Positions 1 through 8,976 of a DNA stretch of 64,000 nucleotides are shown here, piece after piece; position 1 is the stretch's first letter; the number at the start of each line of letters is the position of its first letter. A program made the translations under genes and the position numbers. The notes beneath the pieces were generated by a model that saw nothing but the letters and a program-made list of their open reading frames with translations, ran no database searches and had not been told where the DNA came from. The stretch is from Serinicoccus profundi (GTDB lineage Bacteria > Actinomycetota > Actinomycetes > Actinomycetales > Dermatophilaceae), in contig NZ_CP042862.1 in the NCBI RefSeq assembly GCF_008001015.1, forward strand, positions 2,604,001 to 2,668,000, in the 5' to 3' direction.

Positions 1-528
1 CTCCACCGCGGCGTCGTGGCCCTCCCCTGCCCCGAGGGTCGGGTCGGCGGCACTCTGGCGGTCGTCCCGGATCTGGCCGGCGCACAGCCGGACGAAGGTG
101 TCCGCCTGGATGCGCACAGCCTCGGCTCCGAGGCCCGCCACCACCGAGGAGGCGGTGCCGAAGAGCAGGTCGCCGACGAGGATGGCGGTGGAGTTGCCGT
201 AGCGGGCGTTCGCGCTGCTCACCCCGCGGCGCAGATCCGCCTCGTCCATGACGTCGTCGTGGTAGAGCGAGGCGAGGTGGGTGAGCTCGACGCCGACGGC
301 GGCGTCGACGACCCGCTCGTCCCACCCGTCGCCGACCTCGCTTGCCAGCAACGTCAGCAGGGGCCGGAAGCGCTTGCCGCCGGCCCGGGCCAGGTGCAGG
401 TTGGCCTCGGCGACGAAGGGGTCGTCGTGGTCGACGACCTCCTCGAGCCGCGCGGAGACCCGCTCCAGCCCGTCCGAGACCCGTGCGGTCAGCTCCTCGT
501 CGGCCCCGGGGATGCTCGCGGCGCTCAC
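1..528 (-). CDS. Polyprenyl diphosphate synthase, 3' end outside window
   Basis: Trans-type isoprenyl chain-elongating enzyme; it condenses isopentenyl diphosphate onto an allylic primer and probably makes the menaquinone side chain. The visible 176 residues contain GGKRFRP near residue 45, which binds isopentenyl diphosphate, and the first aspartate-rich motif DDVMDE near residue 90, which binds Mg-diphosphate. The second aspartate-rich motif would lie beyond the left edge. The GTG start at 528 overlaps the nuoN stop (GTGA), so it is the last visible gene of the nuo operon and is probably translationally coupled. Chain length cannot be read from this fragment. Family assignment is secure; the menaquinone role is inferred from context. 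Confidence 0.9.
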   Translation of the reverse strand, partial: MSAASIPGADEELTARVSDGLERVSARLEEVVDHDDPFVAEANLHLARAGGKRFRPLLTLLASEVGDGWDERVVDAAVGVELTHLASLYHDDVMDEADLRRGVSSANARYGNSTAILVGDLLFGTASSVVAGLGAEAVRIQADTFVRLCAGQIRDDRQSAADPTLGAGEGHDAAVE

Positions 529-2072
529 CGCAGGAACGCCGCGGTGCTCTGTGCGAGGTCCAGGACCGGGGAGGGCATGACCCCGAGCGCCAGCGTGATC
601 GCGACCCCGACGAGGATCGCCAGGGAGGTCATCCACGAGGGCCGGACGACGACCGTGTCGGTCGCGGCGCCGGGCTCACCGAGCCACATCTGCACGACGA
701 GCGTGAAGTAGATGTAGGCGGTGACGGCGCTGGCGAGGACGCCGATGACGGCGAGCCAGGCCCAGCCCTGGCTGACCGCGGCCGAGAAGACCGCGAACTT
801 GCCGGTGAAGCCGGAGGTCAGCGGGATCCCGGCGAAAGCCATGAGCAGGAAGGTGAAGCTCGCCGCGATCCACGGGGAGCGACGGCCCAGGCCCGCCCAC
901 TGGTCGACCAGCGTCGCCTCGGTGCCGGCGCTGCGCACGAGCGCGACGATGGCGAAGGCGGGGATCGTCATGAAGCCGTAGGTCGCGAGGTAGAACATCG
1001 TGCTCGACAGACCGGCGACGTCGAGGGCGACGACCCCGGTGAGGATGAAGCCGGCGTGCGCGATCGAGGAGTAGGCCAGGATCCGCTTGACGTCGGTCTG
1101 CACGATCGACAGCAGCGCCCCGACGACCATGGACAGCGCCGCGACGACGGCGATGACTGGCTGCCACTCGAGCCGCGCGCCCTCGACGGCGACGTAGAGC
1201 ACGCGCAGCATGGCGCCGAAGGCGGCCACCTTGGTGCAGGCCGCCATGAAGCCGGTGACCGGCGTCGGCGCACCCTGGTAGACGTCGGGGGTCCAGGCGT
1301 GGAAGGGCACCGCGCCGACCTTGAAGAGCAGGCCGACCGCGACGAGCAGGACACCGGGCACGAGCAGTCCGTCCATGCCCGCGTTGGTGCTGATCGCGGC
1401 CGCGATGTCGGCGAAGCGCATGGAGCCGGCGTAACCGTAGAGCAGCACGGCGCCGAAGAGGTAGAACGCCGAGGAGAAGCTGCCGAGCAGGAAGTACTTG
1501 AGCGAGGCCTCCTGGGAGAGCAGCCGACGTCGTCGGGCGAGCCCGGCCAGGACGTAGAGCGGCAGGGAGAGGATCTCCAGCGCCACGAAGAGCAGCAGCA
1601 GGTCGTTGGCGGCGACGAAGAGCATCATGCCGCCGACCGACAGCAGCGTCAGCGGGTAGACCTCGGTGGTGGTCGCCCCGACCTTGGTCGCCAGCGTCTC
1701 CTCCGCCGACCCCGGGGTCGACACCCCGGACTGGGTGAAGGCGTCCGGCTGCTCCCCGCCGAAGCGCTCGCTCATGACGAGCAGACCGAGGACCGACAGC
1801 ACGAGCACCAGGCCCTGCAGCGCCAGGGCCACCCCGTCGACGGCGACCGTCCCGGCCGCCGTGATGCCCTCGTTGTCCCGACCGAGCAGGACGAGCGCGA
1901 CGAGCGCCAGCACGAGGGTGGCGATGGACAGCGGCACCTGCACGGCATACCGCGTGCGGCGGGAGGCGAAGCCCTCCACCATGACACCGACCAGACCACC
2001 GACGAAGACGATGATCATCGGCAGCAGCGCGACGTAGTTGATGTCGGGCGCGACGAACATGGAGCCACCCAT
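525..2072 (-). CDS. nuoN: NADH-quinone oxidoreductase subunit N
   Basis: Membrane-arm antiporter-like subunit of complex I, 515 residues, with about 14 hydrophobic segments and the Proton_antipo_M core. It carries the conserved TM-helix segments LKYFLLGSFSSAFYLFGA and ILAYSSIAHAGFILTG that include the proton-channel lysines. It couples quinone reduction in the peripheral arm to proton pumping. Its ATG overlaps the nuoM stop (ATGA), and its stop overlaps the polyprenyl synthase start. Length and order (after nuoM) are normal for actinobacteria. Confidence 0.97.
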   Translation of the reverse strand: MGGSMFVAPDINYVALLPMIIVFVGGLVGVMVEGFASRRTRYAVQVPLSIATLVLALVALVLLGRDNEGITAAGTVAVDGVALALQGLVLVLSVLGLLVMSERFGGEQPDAFTQSGVSTPGSAEETLATKVGATTTEVYPLTLLSVGGMMLFVAANDLLLLFVALEILSLPLYVLAGLARRRRLLSQEASLKYFLLGSFSSAFYLFGAVLLYGYAGSMRFADIAAAISTNAGMDGLLVPGVLLVAVGLLFKVGAVPFHAWTPDVYQGAPTPVTGFMAACTKVAAFGAMLRVLYVAVEGARLEWQPVIAVVAALSMVVGALLSIVQTDVKRILAYSSIAHAGFILTGVVALDVAGLSSTMFYLATYGFMTIPAFAIVALVRSAGTEATLVDQWAGLGRRSPWIAASFTFLLMAFAGIPLTSGFTGKFAVFSAAVSQGWAWLAVIGVLASAVTAYIYFTLVVQMWLGEPGAATDTVVVRPSWMTSLAILVGVAITLALGVMPSPVLDLAQSTAAFLR

Positions 2073-3637
2073 CAGTGGTCACTCCCCTCGGAGTCGGAGG
2101 TGGTGGTGGCGAGCCCGGTGTCGACGGCGGGCGCCGGGTCGCTGATCCCGACCGTCTGCAGCGTCTGCTGCACGGCCGGCTCGAGCAGGTCGAGCACCGG
2201 CTTGGGGTAGAAGCCGAGGACGAGGAAGGCGGCGATGATCGGTGCGACCACCCACTTCTCCCGCCGGGTCATGTCGGGTATGCCCTCGACCTCCGGCCCG
2301 ACGGGCTTGGGCCCGGTGGCGACCTTCTGGTACATCACGAGGATGTAGACGGCCGCGAGGATGACGCCCAGCGCCGAGATGACCGCCAGCCACGGGTGGC
2401 GGCCGAAGGTCCCGACGATGACGAGGAACTCGCTGACGAAGGAGTTGAGCCCGGGCAGCGCCAGTCCGGAGAGGCCCGAGACGAGCAAAGCGCCGGCGAC
2501 CAGCGGGGTGACCCGCTGCCAGCCGCCGAAGTCGCGCAGGTCGCGCGAGCCGCGGCGGACGATGAGCATCCCGGCGACGAGGAACAGCCCGGCGGTGGTG
2601 AAGCCGTGGTTGACCATGTAGAGCGTCGCGCCGGTCTGGCTCACCGTGGTGAAGGCGAAGATGCCCAGCACGATGAACCCGAAGTGGCTGATCGAGGTGT
2701 AGCTGATGAGCCGCAGCATGTCGGTCTGCCCGATCGCGAGGAAGGCCCCGACGAAGAGCGAGATGAGCGCGAGGGTGAGGATCACCGGGGTGGCCCACTG
2801 GCTGGCCTCGGGGAAGAGCGCCAGGCAGAAGCGGATCATGCCGTAGGTGCCGACCTTGTCGAGCACGCCGACCAGCAGGACCGAGGTCGCCGGGCGGGCC
2901 TGCTCGGCGGCCAGCGGCAGCCAGGTGTGGACCGGCCACATCGGGGCCTTGATCGCGAAGGCGATGAAGAAGCCGAGGAAGAGCCAGCGACCGGCCTCCA
3001 CCGACAGGTCCATCCCGGTGAGGTTGGACAGCAGGAAGCCGTCGGTGCCGCGCGGACCGGCGAGGTAGACCCCGATGACGGCGACGAGCATGATGAGCCC
3101 GCCGGCCAGGGAGTAGAGCAGGAAGGTCGTGGCCGCCTTGGCCCGGCGGGTCCCGCCGAACATCCCGATGAGGAAGTAGACGGGGATGAGCATGGCCTCG
3201 AAGAAGACGTAGAAGAGGAAGACGTCGATCGCGGCGAAGACGCCGACCATCATCGAGGTGAGGGCGAGCATGAGCGCGAAGTAGCCGTGCTGGCGTCGAC
3301 CGACGGCCGGCACGTCGTCCCAGGCCGCGACGATGCAGATCGGCACGAGCACGAGGCCCAGCAGGATCATCGACAGCGAGATGCCGTCGACACCGAGGGC
3401 GTAGGACACCCCGAACTGCGGGATCCAGGAGTAGACCTCGGTGAGCTGGAACTGCTCACCCCCGGCGGCGCCGGAGAAGCGGAACTGGGTGGCGGAACCG
3501 ACCCCGACGGCCAGCGTCAGGAGGGCGGCACCGAGCGCCACGGGACGGACCAGGCTGCTGCCCTTGGGCAGCAGGGACACCACGAGCGCACCGACGAGCG
3601 GCAGCACGAGCAGCGTGGTCAACCAGGGAAAAGTCAT
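2072..3637 (-). CDS. nuoM: NADH-quinone oxidoreductase subunit M
   Basis: Antiporter-like membrane subunit of complex I, 521 residues if the ATG at 3637 is used (a GTG three bases upstream is the alternative). The segment MLIPVYFLIGMFGG has the conserved glutamate just before it (FFEAML), and WLPLAAEQARPATSVLL is the signature NuoM/NuoL region. The C-terminal tail after the last helix is short and acidic. The ATG overlaps the nuoL stop by one base (TGATG), fitting translational coupling. Confidence 0.97.
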   Translation of the reverse strand: MTFPWLTTLLVLPLVGALVVSLLPKGSSLVRPVALGAALLTLAVGVGSATQFRFSGAAGGEQFQLTEVYSWIPQFGVSYALGVDGISLSMILLGLVLVPICIVAAWDDVPAVGRRQHGYFALMLALTSMMVGVFAAIDVFLFYVFFEAMLIPVYFLIGMFGGTRRAKAATTFLLYSLAGGLIMLVAVIGVYLAGPRGTDGFLLSNLTGMDLSVEAGRWLFLGFFIAFAIKAPMWPVHTWLPLAAEQARPATSVLLVGVLDKVGTYGMIRFCLALFPEASQWATPVILTLALISLFVGAFLAIGQTDMLRLISYTSISHFGFIVLGIFAFTTVSQTGATLYMVNHGFTTAGLFLVAGMLIVRRGSRDLRDFGGWQRVTPLVAGALLVSGLSGLALPGLNSFVSEFLVIVGTFGRHPWLAVISALGVILAAVYILVMYQKVATGPKPVGPEVEGIPDMTRREKWVVAPIIAAFLVLGFYPKPVLDLLEPAVQQTLQTVGISDPAPAVDTGLATTTSDSEGSDH

Positions 3638-5619
3638 CACTGCATCACCCAGACTGCACCGAGGATCACGACGACGCCCAGGAGCATCGTCAGGGCATAG
3701 GAGCGGACGAAGCCGTTCTGCGCGCGGCGCAGCAGGCCGGACACGCTGCCCAGGCTGCTCGTCGTGCCGCCGGTGACGCCGCCCTCGACGAGGGTCGTGT
3801 CAGCCTCCACGGCGGTGCGCGACAGCGCCATCGTCGGCCCGGTGAACAGCGCGTCGTTGAGGTCGTCCTGGTAGAGGTCCCGACGGGCCGCCCGGGTCAG
3901 GGCGCTGCCCTCGGGAGCGGTGACCGGCACCTCGTCGCGACCGTAGCGCAGCCAGGCCAGAGCGACGCCGACCACCATGAGAACACCGACGGTGATCTGG
4001 ATGGCGAGGACCGGGATGAGCGGCTCTCCGTGCTCGGCGTGGCCGAAGACGGGCTCCAACCAGCCGGTGATGATGCCGGTGGGGTAGAGCACCGCACCCA
4101 GCAGCAGCGAGCCGAGCGCCAGCACCATCATCGGGATGGTCATCACCAGCGGCGACTCGTGCGGGTGCGCGTCATCGTGCCAGCGCGCCTTGCCGTAGAA
4201 GGTCATGAAGAACAGCCGCGACATGTAGAACGCGGTGATCCCGGCGCCGAGCATGGCCACGCCACCGAAGACCCAGCCCTGCCAGCCCGGAGCAGCCAGG
4301 GCGGTCTCGATGATGTAGTCCTTGGAGTACCACCCGGCGGTGAAGGGGAAGCCGATGATGGCCAGCCAGCCGGCGGCGAAGGTCAGCCAGGTGATCTTCA
4401 CCTCGCGGCTGAGCGCACCGAAGCGGCGCATGTCGACCTTGTTGTCCATGGCGTGCATGACCGAGCCGGCGCCGAGGAACATGTTGGCCTTGAAGAAGCC
4501 ATGCGTCACCAGGTGGAAGATGGCGTAGAGGTAACCGGCCGGGCCGAGCCCGACGGCGAGCATCATGTAGCCGATCTGGCTCATCGTCGAGGCCGCGAGG
4601 GCCTTCTTGATGTCGTCCTTGGCGCAACCGACGATCGCGCCGTAGAGCAGGGTCACCGCTCCGACGACCGCCACCACCAAGCGGGCGTCCGGGGTGAGGT
4701 CGTAGATCGCCTGGCTGCGGGCGATGAGGTAGACACCCGCGGTGACCATCGTCGCGGCGTGGATGAGCGCCGAGACCGGCGTCGGGCCGGCCATCGCGTC
4801 CCCCAGCCAGCTCTGCAGCGGGAACTGCGCCGACTTGCCGCAGGCACCGAGCAGCAGCGCCAGCCCGATGAGGGTCAGCGTCAGGTCGCTCGCGCCCCCG
4901 GCCGAGCCGTGCACCGTGGCGAAGTCGAGCGCCCCGAAGGTCGCGAGCATGATCGCCATCGCGGTGATGAGCCCGACGTCACCGACCCGGTTGACGACGA
5001 AGGCCTTGTTGGCGGCCTCGGCGTAGTCGGGGTTCCAGTTCCAGAAGCCGATGAGCAGGTATGACGCGAGACCGACACCCTCCCAGCCGACGAAGAGCAG
5101 GAGGTAGGAGTCGGCGAGCACGAGGATGAGCATCGCCGCCACGAAGAGGTTGAGGTAGGCGAAGAACCGGCGCTTGTCCGGGTCGTGCTCCATGTAGCCC
5201 AGGGAGTAGACGTGGATGAGGCTGCCGACGAAGGTGATGAGCATGACGAAGGCCAGCGACAGCGGGTCCAGTAGCAGCCCCGCGGACAGCGACAGCTCCC
5301 CCACGCTGACCCAGTCCCACAGCGGGACGGACAACGCCCGCTCCTCGGCGGGCAGACCGCTCAGCTGGACGATGATCGCGACGCCGACGGCGAAGCTGCC
5401 CCACGACAGGGCGGTCGCGAGGGCGGGGCCCCACTTGTCGGTCATCCGGCCGCCGAGCAGCAGCAGCGCGGCGCCCGCGAGGGGCAGCGCCACCAGCAGC
5501 CAACCGAGCGCCGCGAAGCCGCCTGCCTCGGTCGCCCGGACGGCGCTGTTGCCCCCGCTCGGGTCGGCGAGCGCGAGACTGGCCGTGGCCAGCCCGTGAC
5601 TCAGGTCGTGCACAGACAC
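3637..5619 (-). CDS. nuoL: NADH-quinone oxidoreductase subunit L
   Basis: Largest antiporter-like subunit of complex I, 660 residues, which forms the distal end of the membrane arm and carries the long lateral helix at its C-terminus. Visible family segments are GWEGVGLASYLLIGFW near residue 180, the channel region LIHAATMVTAGVYLIARS near residue 290, and DIKKALAASTMSQIGYM near residue 340. A clear AAAGGAG ribosome binding site lies 5-6 bases before the GTG start, so this start is preferred. It is separated from nuoK by only 10 bases. Confidence 0.97.
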   Translation of the reverse strand: MSVHDLSHGLATASLALADPSGGNSAVRATEAGGFAALGWLLVALPLAGAALLLLGGRMTDKWGPALATALSWGSFAVGVAIIVQLSGLPAEERALSVPLWDWVSVGELSLSAGLLLDPLSLAFVMLITFVGSLIHVYSLGYMEHDPDKRRFFAYLNLFVAAMLILVLADSYLLLFVGWEGVGLASYLLIGFWNWNPDYAEAANKAFVVNRVGDVGLITAMAIMLATFGALDFATVHGSAGGASDLTLTLIGLALLLGACGKSAQFPLQSWLGDAMAGPTPVSALIHAATMVTAGVYLIARSQAIYDLTPDARLVVAVVGAVTLLYGAIVGCAKDDIKKALAASTMSQIGYMMLAVGLGPAGYLYAIFHLVTHGFFKANMFLGAGSVMHAMDNKVDMRRFGALSREVKITWLTFAAGWLAIIGFPFTAGWYSKDYIIETALAAPGWQGWVFGGVAMLGAGITAFYMSRLFFMTFYGKARWHDDAHPHESPLVMTIPMMVLALGSLLLGAVLYPTGIITGWLEPVFGHAEHGEPLIPVLAIQITVGVLMVVGVALAWLRYGRDEVPVTAPEGSALTRAARRDLYQDDLNDALFTGPTMALSRTAVEADTTLVEGGVTGGTTSSLGSVSGLLRRAQNGFVRSYALTMLLGVVVILGAVWVMQ

Positions 5620-5629
5620 GAGCGCTCCT

Positions 5630-5929
5630 TTACAGCTTCAGCAGGTTGGCGTCGTCGACCGAGGCCGAACGACGTGCACGGAAGATGGACATGATGATCG
5701 CCAGCCCGACGACCACCTCGGCCGCGGCGACCACCATGACGAACAGGGCGTAGACCTGGCCGTCGAGGGAGCCGTGCAGGCGGGAGAAGGTGACCAGCGC
5801 CAGGTTGCAGGCGTTGAGCATGAGCTCGATGCCCATGAAGACGATGAGGGTGTTGCGTCGGGTGAGGACCGTGATCGCCCCGAGCGTGAACAGCACCACC
5901 GACAGATAGATGTATGCCTCGAGCCCCAT
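5630..5929 (-). CDS. nuoK: NADH-quinone oxidoreductase subunit K
   Basis: Small three-helix membrane subunit (99 residues) between NuoJ and the antiporter subunits. The two membrane glutamates expected for the proton pathway are visible in [16 protein letters not shown] and [11 protein letters not shown]. Start ATG overlaps the nuoJ stop by one base (TGATG). Length matches the family. Confidence 0.96.
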   Translation of the reverse strand: MGLEAYIYLSVVLFTLGAITVLTRRNTLIVFMGIELMLNACNLALVTFSRLHGSLDGQVYALFVMVVAAAEVVVGLAIIMSIFRARRSASVDDANLLKL

Positions 5930-6828
5930 CAGCGCTCACCCCTCCCGGAGCCGTCGTGCCCGTCGGTGTCGCCCAGGTCGTCCTCGGGCTCCAGGTCGTG
6001 GCCGCGGTTGTCGACGGCGGCGTTGACCCCGCGGGGCAGGTCCTCGGGCGACTGGTCGGCCGGCGGCTGACCGTCGGTGCGGCCGCTGCCCCCGGCGAGA
6101 CGGTACTCCGCCGGGTTGGTGACCTGGCCGCGCGCGACCAGGACCCGCGGCACGGACTCCTCGACCGGGCTGCCGTCCGGCGCCAGGGCAGGGGTGTCGG
6201 CGGCGTTGTGCCGGGCATACACGCCGGGGTTCGGCTTGCCGGAGAGCCACTTCCCCGAGCGGAGGTTCTCCCGGGAGATGTCGCGCTGGGTCTTGCGCGG
6301 CGTGAGCCGCTCGCGGTGGGCGAGGACCATGGCCCCCATGACCGCAATGACGAGCAGCGCCCCCAGGGTCTCGAAGGTGAGCACCTGGCGCTCGAAGATC
6401 TCGCGGGCCAGGGCGGTGACGGTGCCCTCGGCCTGCACGGTCTCCAGCCCGACCGCCTGCGGCCAGGACACCCGGCTGAGGCCGTAGACGGAGACGGCGA
6501 CGAAGAGCGCGCCGAGGCCGAAGGCCCACAGCCGCTGGCCCCGCAGCGTCTCCACGGTGGAGTCCGAGGCGTCCACGCCGACGAGCATGACGACGAAGAG
6601 GAAGAGCATCATCACGGCGCCGGAGTAGACGAAGACCTGGATGATGCCGACGAACTCGGCCCGCTGGACGATGTAGATGACGCCGAGGCTGATCATCGTC
6701 GTCGCCATGGCCATGGCGGCGTGCACCGCCTTGCGCGCGAAGAGCAGGCCGAGCGCACCCGCGACGGCCACCACGGCGAGGAGCCAGAAGAGCCCGAGCT
6801 CCATGCCGTCGATCCGGTCGGGGGTCAT
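5929..6828 (-). CDS. nuoJ: NADH-quinone oxidoreductase subunit J
   Basis: Membrane subunit of complex I, 299 residues. The first 170 residues hold five hydrophobic helices, including the conserved [18 protein letters not shown] segment near residue 60. The last 120 residues are a hydrophilic, Gly/Asp/Pro-rich tail (ending in [13 protein letters not shown]); such tails are common in actinobacterial NuoJ but vary in sequence. I chose ATG 6828, which overlaps the nuoI stop (ATGA), over upstream alternatives that lie inside nuoI. Confidence 0.95.
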   Translation of the reverse strand: MTPDRIDGMELGLFWLLAVVAVAGALGLLFARKAVHAAMAMATTMISLGVIYIVQRAEFVGIIQVFVYSGAVMMLFLFVVMLVGVDASDSTVETLRGQRLWAFGLGALFVAVSVYGLSRVSWPQAVGLETVQAEGTVTALAREIFERQVLTFETLGALLVIAVMGAMVLAHRERLTPRKTQRDISRENLRSGKWLSGKPNPGVYARHNAADTPALAPDGSPVEESVPRVLVARGQVTNPAEYRLAGGSGRTDGQPPADQSPEDLPRGVNAAVDNRGHDLEPEDDLGDTDGHDGSGRGER

Positions 6829-7541
6829 GACCTCTCCTCCGGGCGCGCCTCGGCACGGGCAGCGGCCGCGTCGACCGTGTCGGCGTCGCGCTGCTCGACG
6901 TAGGACCTCTGCCCCTGGGTCGAACCGGTGACCTTGCCCTGGTAGTAGTCGCGCTCCTCCATGCCCTCGGCCATGGGGAACGGCGGGGTGAGCATGTCGG
7001 GACGCAGCGGCGCCAGCAGCTGGTGCTTCTCGTAGATGAGCGGCGCCCGCTCGGAGTCGGCCATCTCGTACTCGTTGGTCATCGTCAGCGCCCGGGTCGG
7101 GCAGGCCTCGATGCACAGGCCGCAGAAGATGCAGCGCAGGTAGTTGATCTGGTAGACGCGGCCGTAGCGCTCGCCGGGGCTGAACCGCGCCTCGTCGGTG
7201 TTGTCCGCGCCCTCGACGTAGATGGCGTCCGCCGGGCAGGCCCACGCGCACAGCTCGCAGCCGACGCACTTCTCCAGCCCGTCCGGGTGGCGGTTGAGCT
7301 GGTGGCGACCGTGGAAGCGCTTGGCGGTGGGCCGCTTCTCCTCGGGGTACTCCTGCGTCGGGACCTTGCGGAACATGGTGCCGAAGGTCACGCCGAAGCC
7401 GGCGACCGGCGCGAAGAGCTGGCCGAGCAGCCCCGGCTCCTTCTTGCCCCCGGTGGCGTCGACCTCCTCGCGCCGCGCGGGCGCACGGTCGGTGTGGGTG
7501 CGGGCGGGCTCGTTCGGGTGAGGCTCTGTCGGGTCAGCCAC
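6825..7541 (-). CDS. nuoI: NADH-quinone oxidoreductase subunit I
   Basis: Peripheral-arm ferredoxin-like subunit that carries clusters N6a and N6b and passes electrons to NuoB. The two 8-iron ferredoxin motifs are [12 protein letters not shown] and [12 protein letters not shown], each followed by the usual spacing. The GTG at 7541 is preferred because GGAGAAGGAG lies just upstream; an ATG at 7559 sits inside nuoH. About 40 hydrophilic residues precede the core and about 60 follow it, making it longer (238 residues) than the E. coli protein. It overlaps the end of nuoH by 8 bases. Confidence 0.96.
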   Translation of the reverse strand: MADPTEPHPNEPARTHTDRAPARREEVDATGGKKEPGLLGQLFAPVAGFGVTFGTMFRKVPTQEYPEEKRPTAKRFHGRHQLNRHPDGLEKCVGCELCAWACPADAIYVEGADNTDEARFSPGERYGRVYQINYLRCIFCGLCIEACPTRALTMTNEYEMADSERAPLIYEKHQLLAPLRPDMLTPPFPMAEGMEERDYYQGKVTGSTQGQRSYVEQRDADTVDAAAARAEARPEERS

Positions 7542-8976
7542 GGCGCTCCTTCTCCTCATCGGTGCTGCTGGCGGTGGACGCGTCGCTGTCGGTGGGTGCG
7601 GTGGCCCCGGCGGGGACGGTCACCGGTCGCGCCTGCTCGACGGCCGGGCGGGGCTCGATGAGCCGCTGGCCCGGCATCGGGGGCACGGGGTAGCCGTCGG
7701 CGAACGGGTCGATCTCCTCGGGGACCTCCTGGGCCTCCTCGCGTGCGGCGGCCCGGCGCTGGGCATACCGGTCCCACACGAGGATCCCGATGAGGACGAA
7801 GACGCCGATGCCGCCGAGGGTGATGACGGTGACCCAGCGGCCCTGACCGAAGTAGCCCTCCTGGGCCGAGCGGATGAGCATGACCGCGACGACCCACACC
7901 AGCGACAGCGGGATGAGGATCTTCCACCCCAGCGCCATGAACTGGTCGTAGCGGACACGGGGCAGGGAGCCGCGGACCCAGACGTAGAAGAAGATGAAGC
8001 TCCACATCTTGAGGGTGAACCACAGCAGGCCCCACCAGCCCTGGTCCAGCGCCCCGTCGAAGACGACGTTGAGCGGCCACGGTGCGTGCCACCCGCCCAG
8101 GAAGAGCGTGGTCGCGAGCGCGGAGACGGTGAACATGTTGATGTACTCACCGAGGAAGAACATGCCGAACTTCATCGAGGAGTACTCGGTGTGGAAGCCA
8201 CCGCCGAGCTCTCCCTCGCCCTCGGCGAGGTCGAAGGGCAGCCGGTTGGTCTCGCCGATCATCGTGATGACGTAGACGACGAAGCTGAAGAACAGCGGCA
8301 CGATGTACCACAGCGGGATGCCGAGGACGGTGCTCTGCTGCTGGGCCTCGACGATCTGGCTGGTCGACATGGACCCGGCGTAGAGGAAGACCGCGACGAG
8401 CGAGAGGCCCATGGCGATCTCGTAGGAGATGACCTGCGCGGTCGAGCGCAGCCCGCCGAGCAGGGGGTAGGTCGAGCCCGAGGACCAGCCGGCCAGCACG
8501 AAGCCGTAGGCGGAGACACCGGCGACCGCGAGCACGAGGAGCACGGCCACCGGGGTGTCGGTGAGTTGCAGCGGCGTGGTGTGCCCGAACATCTGCACGT
8601 CGCCACCCATGGGGATGATGGCGAAGGACACGAAGGCCAGCGAGGCGACGATGAGCGGCGCGGCGTAGAACATCAGCCTGTCCGCGCCCTTGGGCGTGAC
8701 GTCCTCCTTGAGGAAGAGCTTGATGCCGTCGGCCGTGGTCTGCAGGATCCCGAGCGGACCGAGGCGGTTGGGCCCAGGACGCTGCTGCATCCGGCCGATC
8801 ACCCGTCGCTCGAACCAGATGACGATGACGACGGAGATCATGACGTAGACGAACAGCAGGAACGCCTTGAACAACGAGAGCCACCAGGGGGTGTCGCTGA
8901 AGTCGGCGGCCGGCAGGTCCTCCATGACGAGCGGGACGCTCGCCACGACCTCGGGGTATGCCGTGAGCAGGCTCAT
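7534..8976 (-). CDS. nuoH: NADH-quinone oxidoreductase subunit H
   Basis: Membrane subunit that forms part of the quinone-binding chamber with NuoB and NuoD. Family segments seen are [19 protein letters not shown] near residue 60 and the acidic loop [18 protein letters not shown] near residue 245, both hallmarks of NuoH. Eight hydrophobic helices are followed by an unusual hydrophilic tail of about 85 residues (Arg/Glu-, then Thr/Ala-rich), giving 480 residues against about 330 in proteobacteria. The ATG overlaps the nuoG stop (ATGA). Confidence 0.97.
   Translation of the reverse strand: MSLLTAYPEVVASVPLVMEDLPAADFSDTPWWLSLFKAFLLFVYVMISVVIVIWFERRVIGRMQQRPGPNRLGPLGILQTTADGIKLFLKEDVTPKGADRLMFYAAPLIVASLAFVSFAIIPMGGDVQMFGHTTPLQLTDTPVAVLLVLAVAGVSAYGFVLAGWSSGSTYPLLGGLRSTAQVISYEIAMGLSLVAVFLYAGSMSTSQIVEAQQQSTVLGIPLWYIVPLFFSFVVYVITMIGETNRLPFDLAEGEGELGGGFHTEYSSMKFGMFFLGEYINMFTVSALATTLFLGGWHAPWPLNVVFDGALDQGWWGLLWFTLKMWSFIFFYVWVRGSLPRVRYDQFMALGWKILIPLSLVWVVAVMLIRSAQEGYFGQGRWVTVITLGGIGVFVLIGILVWDRYAQRRAAAREEAQEVPEEIDPFADGYPVPPMPGQRLIEPRPAVEQARPVTVPAGATAPTDSDASTASSTDEEKERRG

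Noticed and set aside
2075-3700. Long plus-strand frame opposite nuoM (541 codons) and similar antisense frames over the nuo genes
   Set aside because: Composition is charged and repetitive, typical of the mirror of GC-rich membrane genes; the minus-strand genes are unmistakable.
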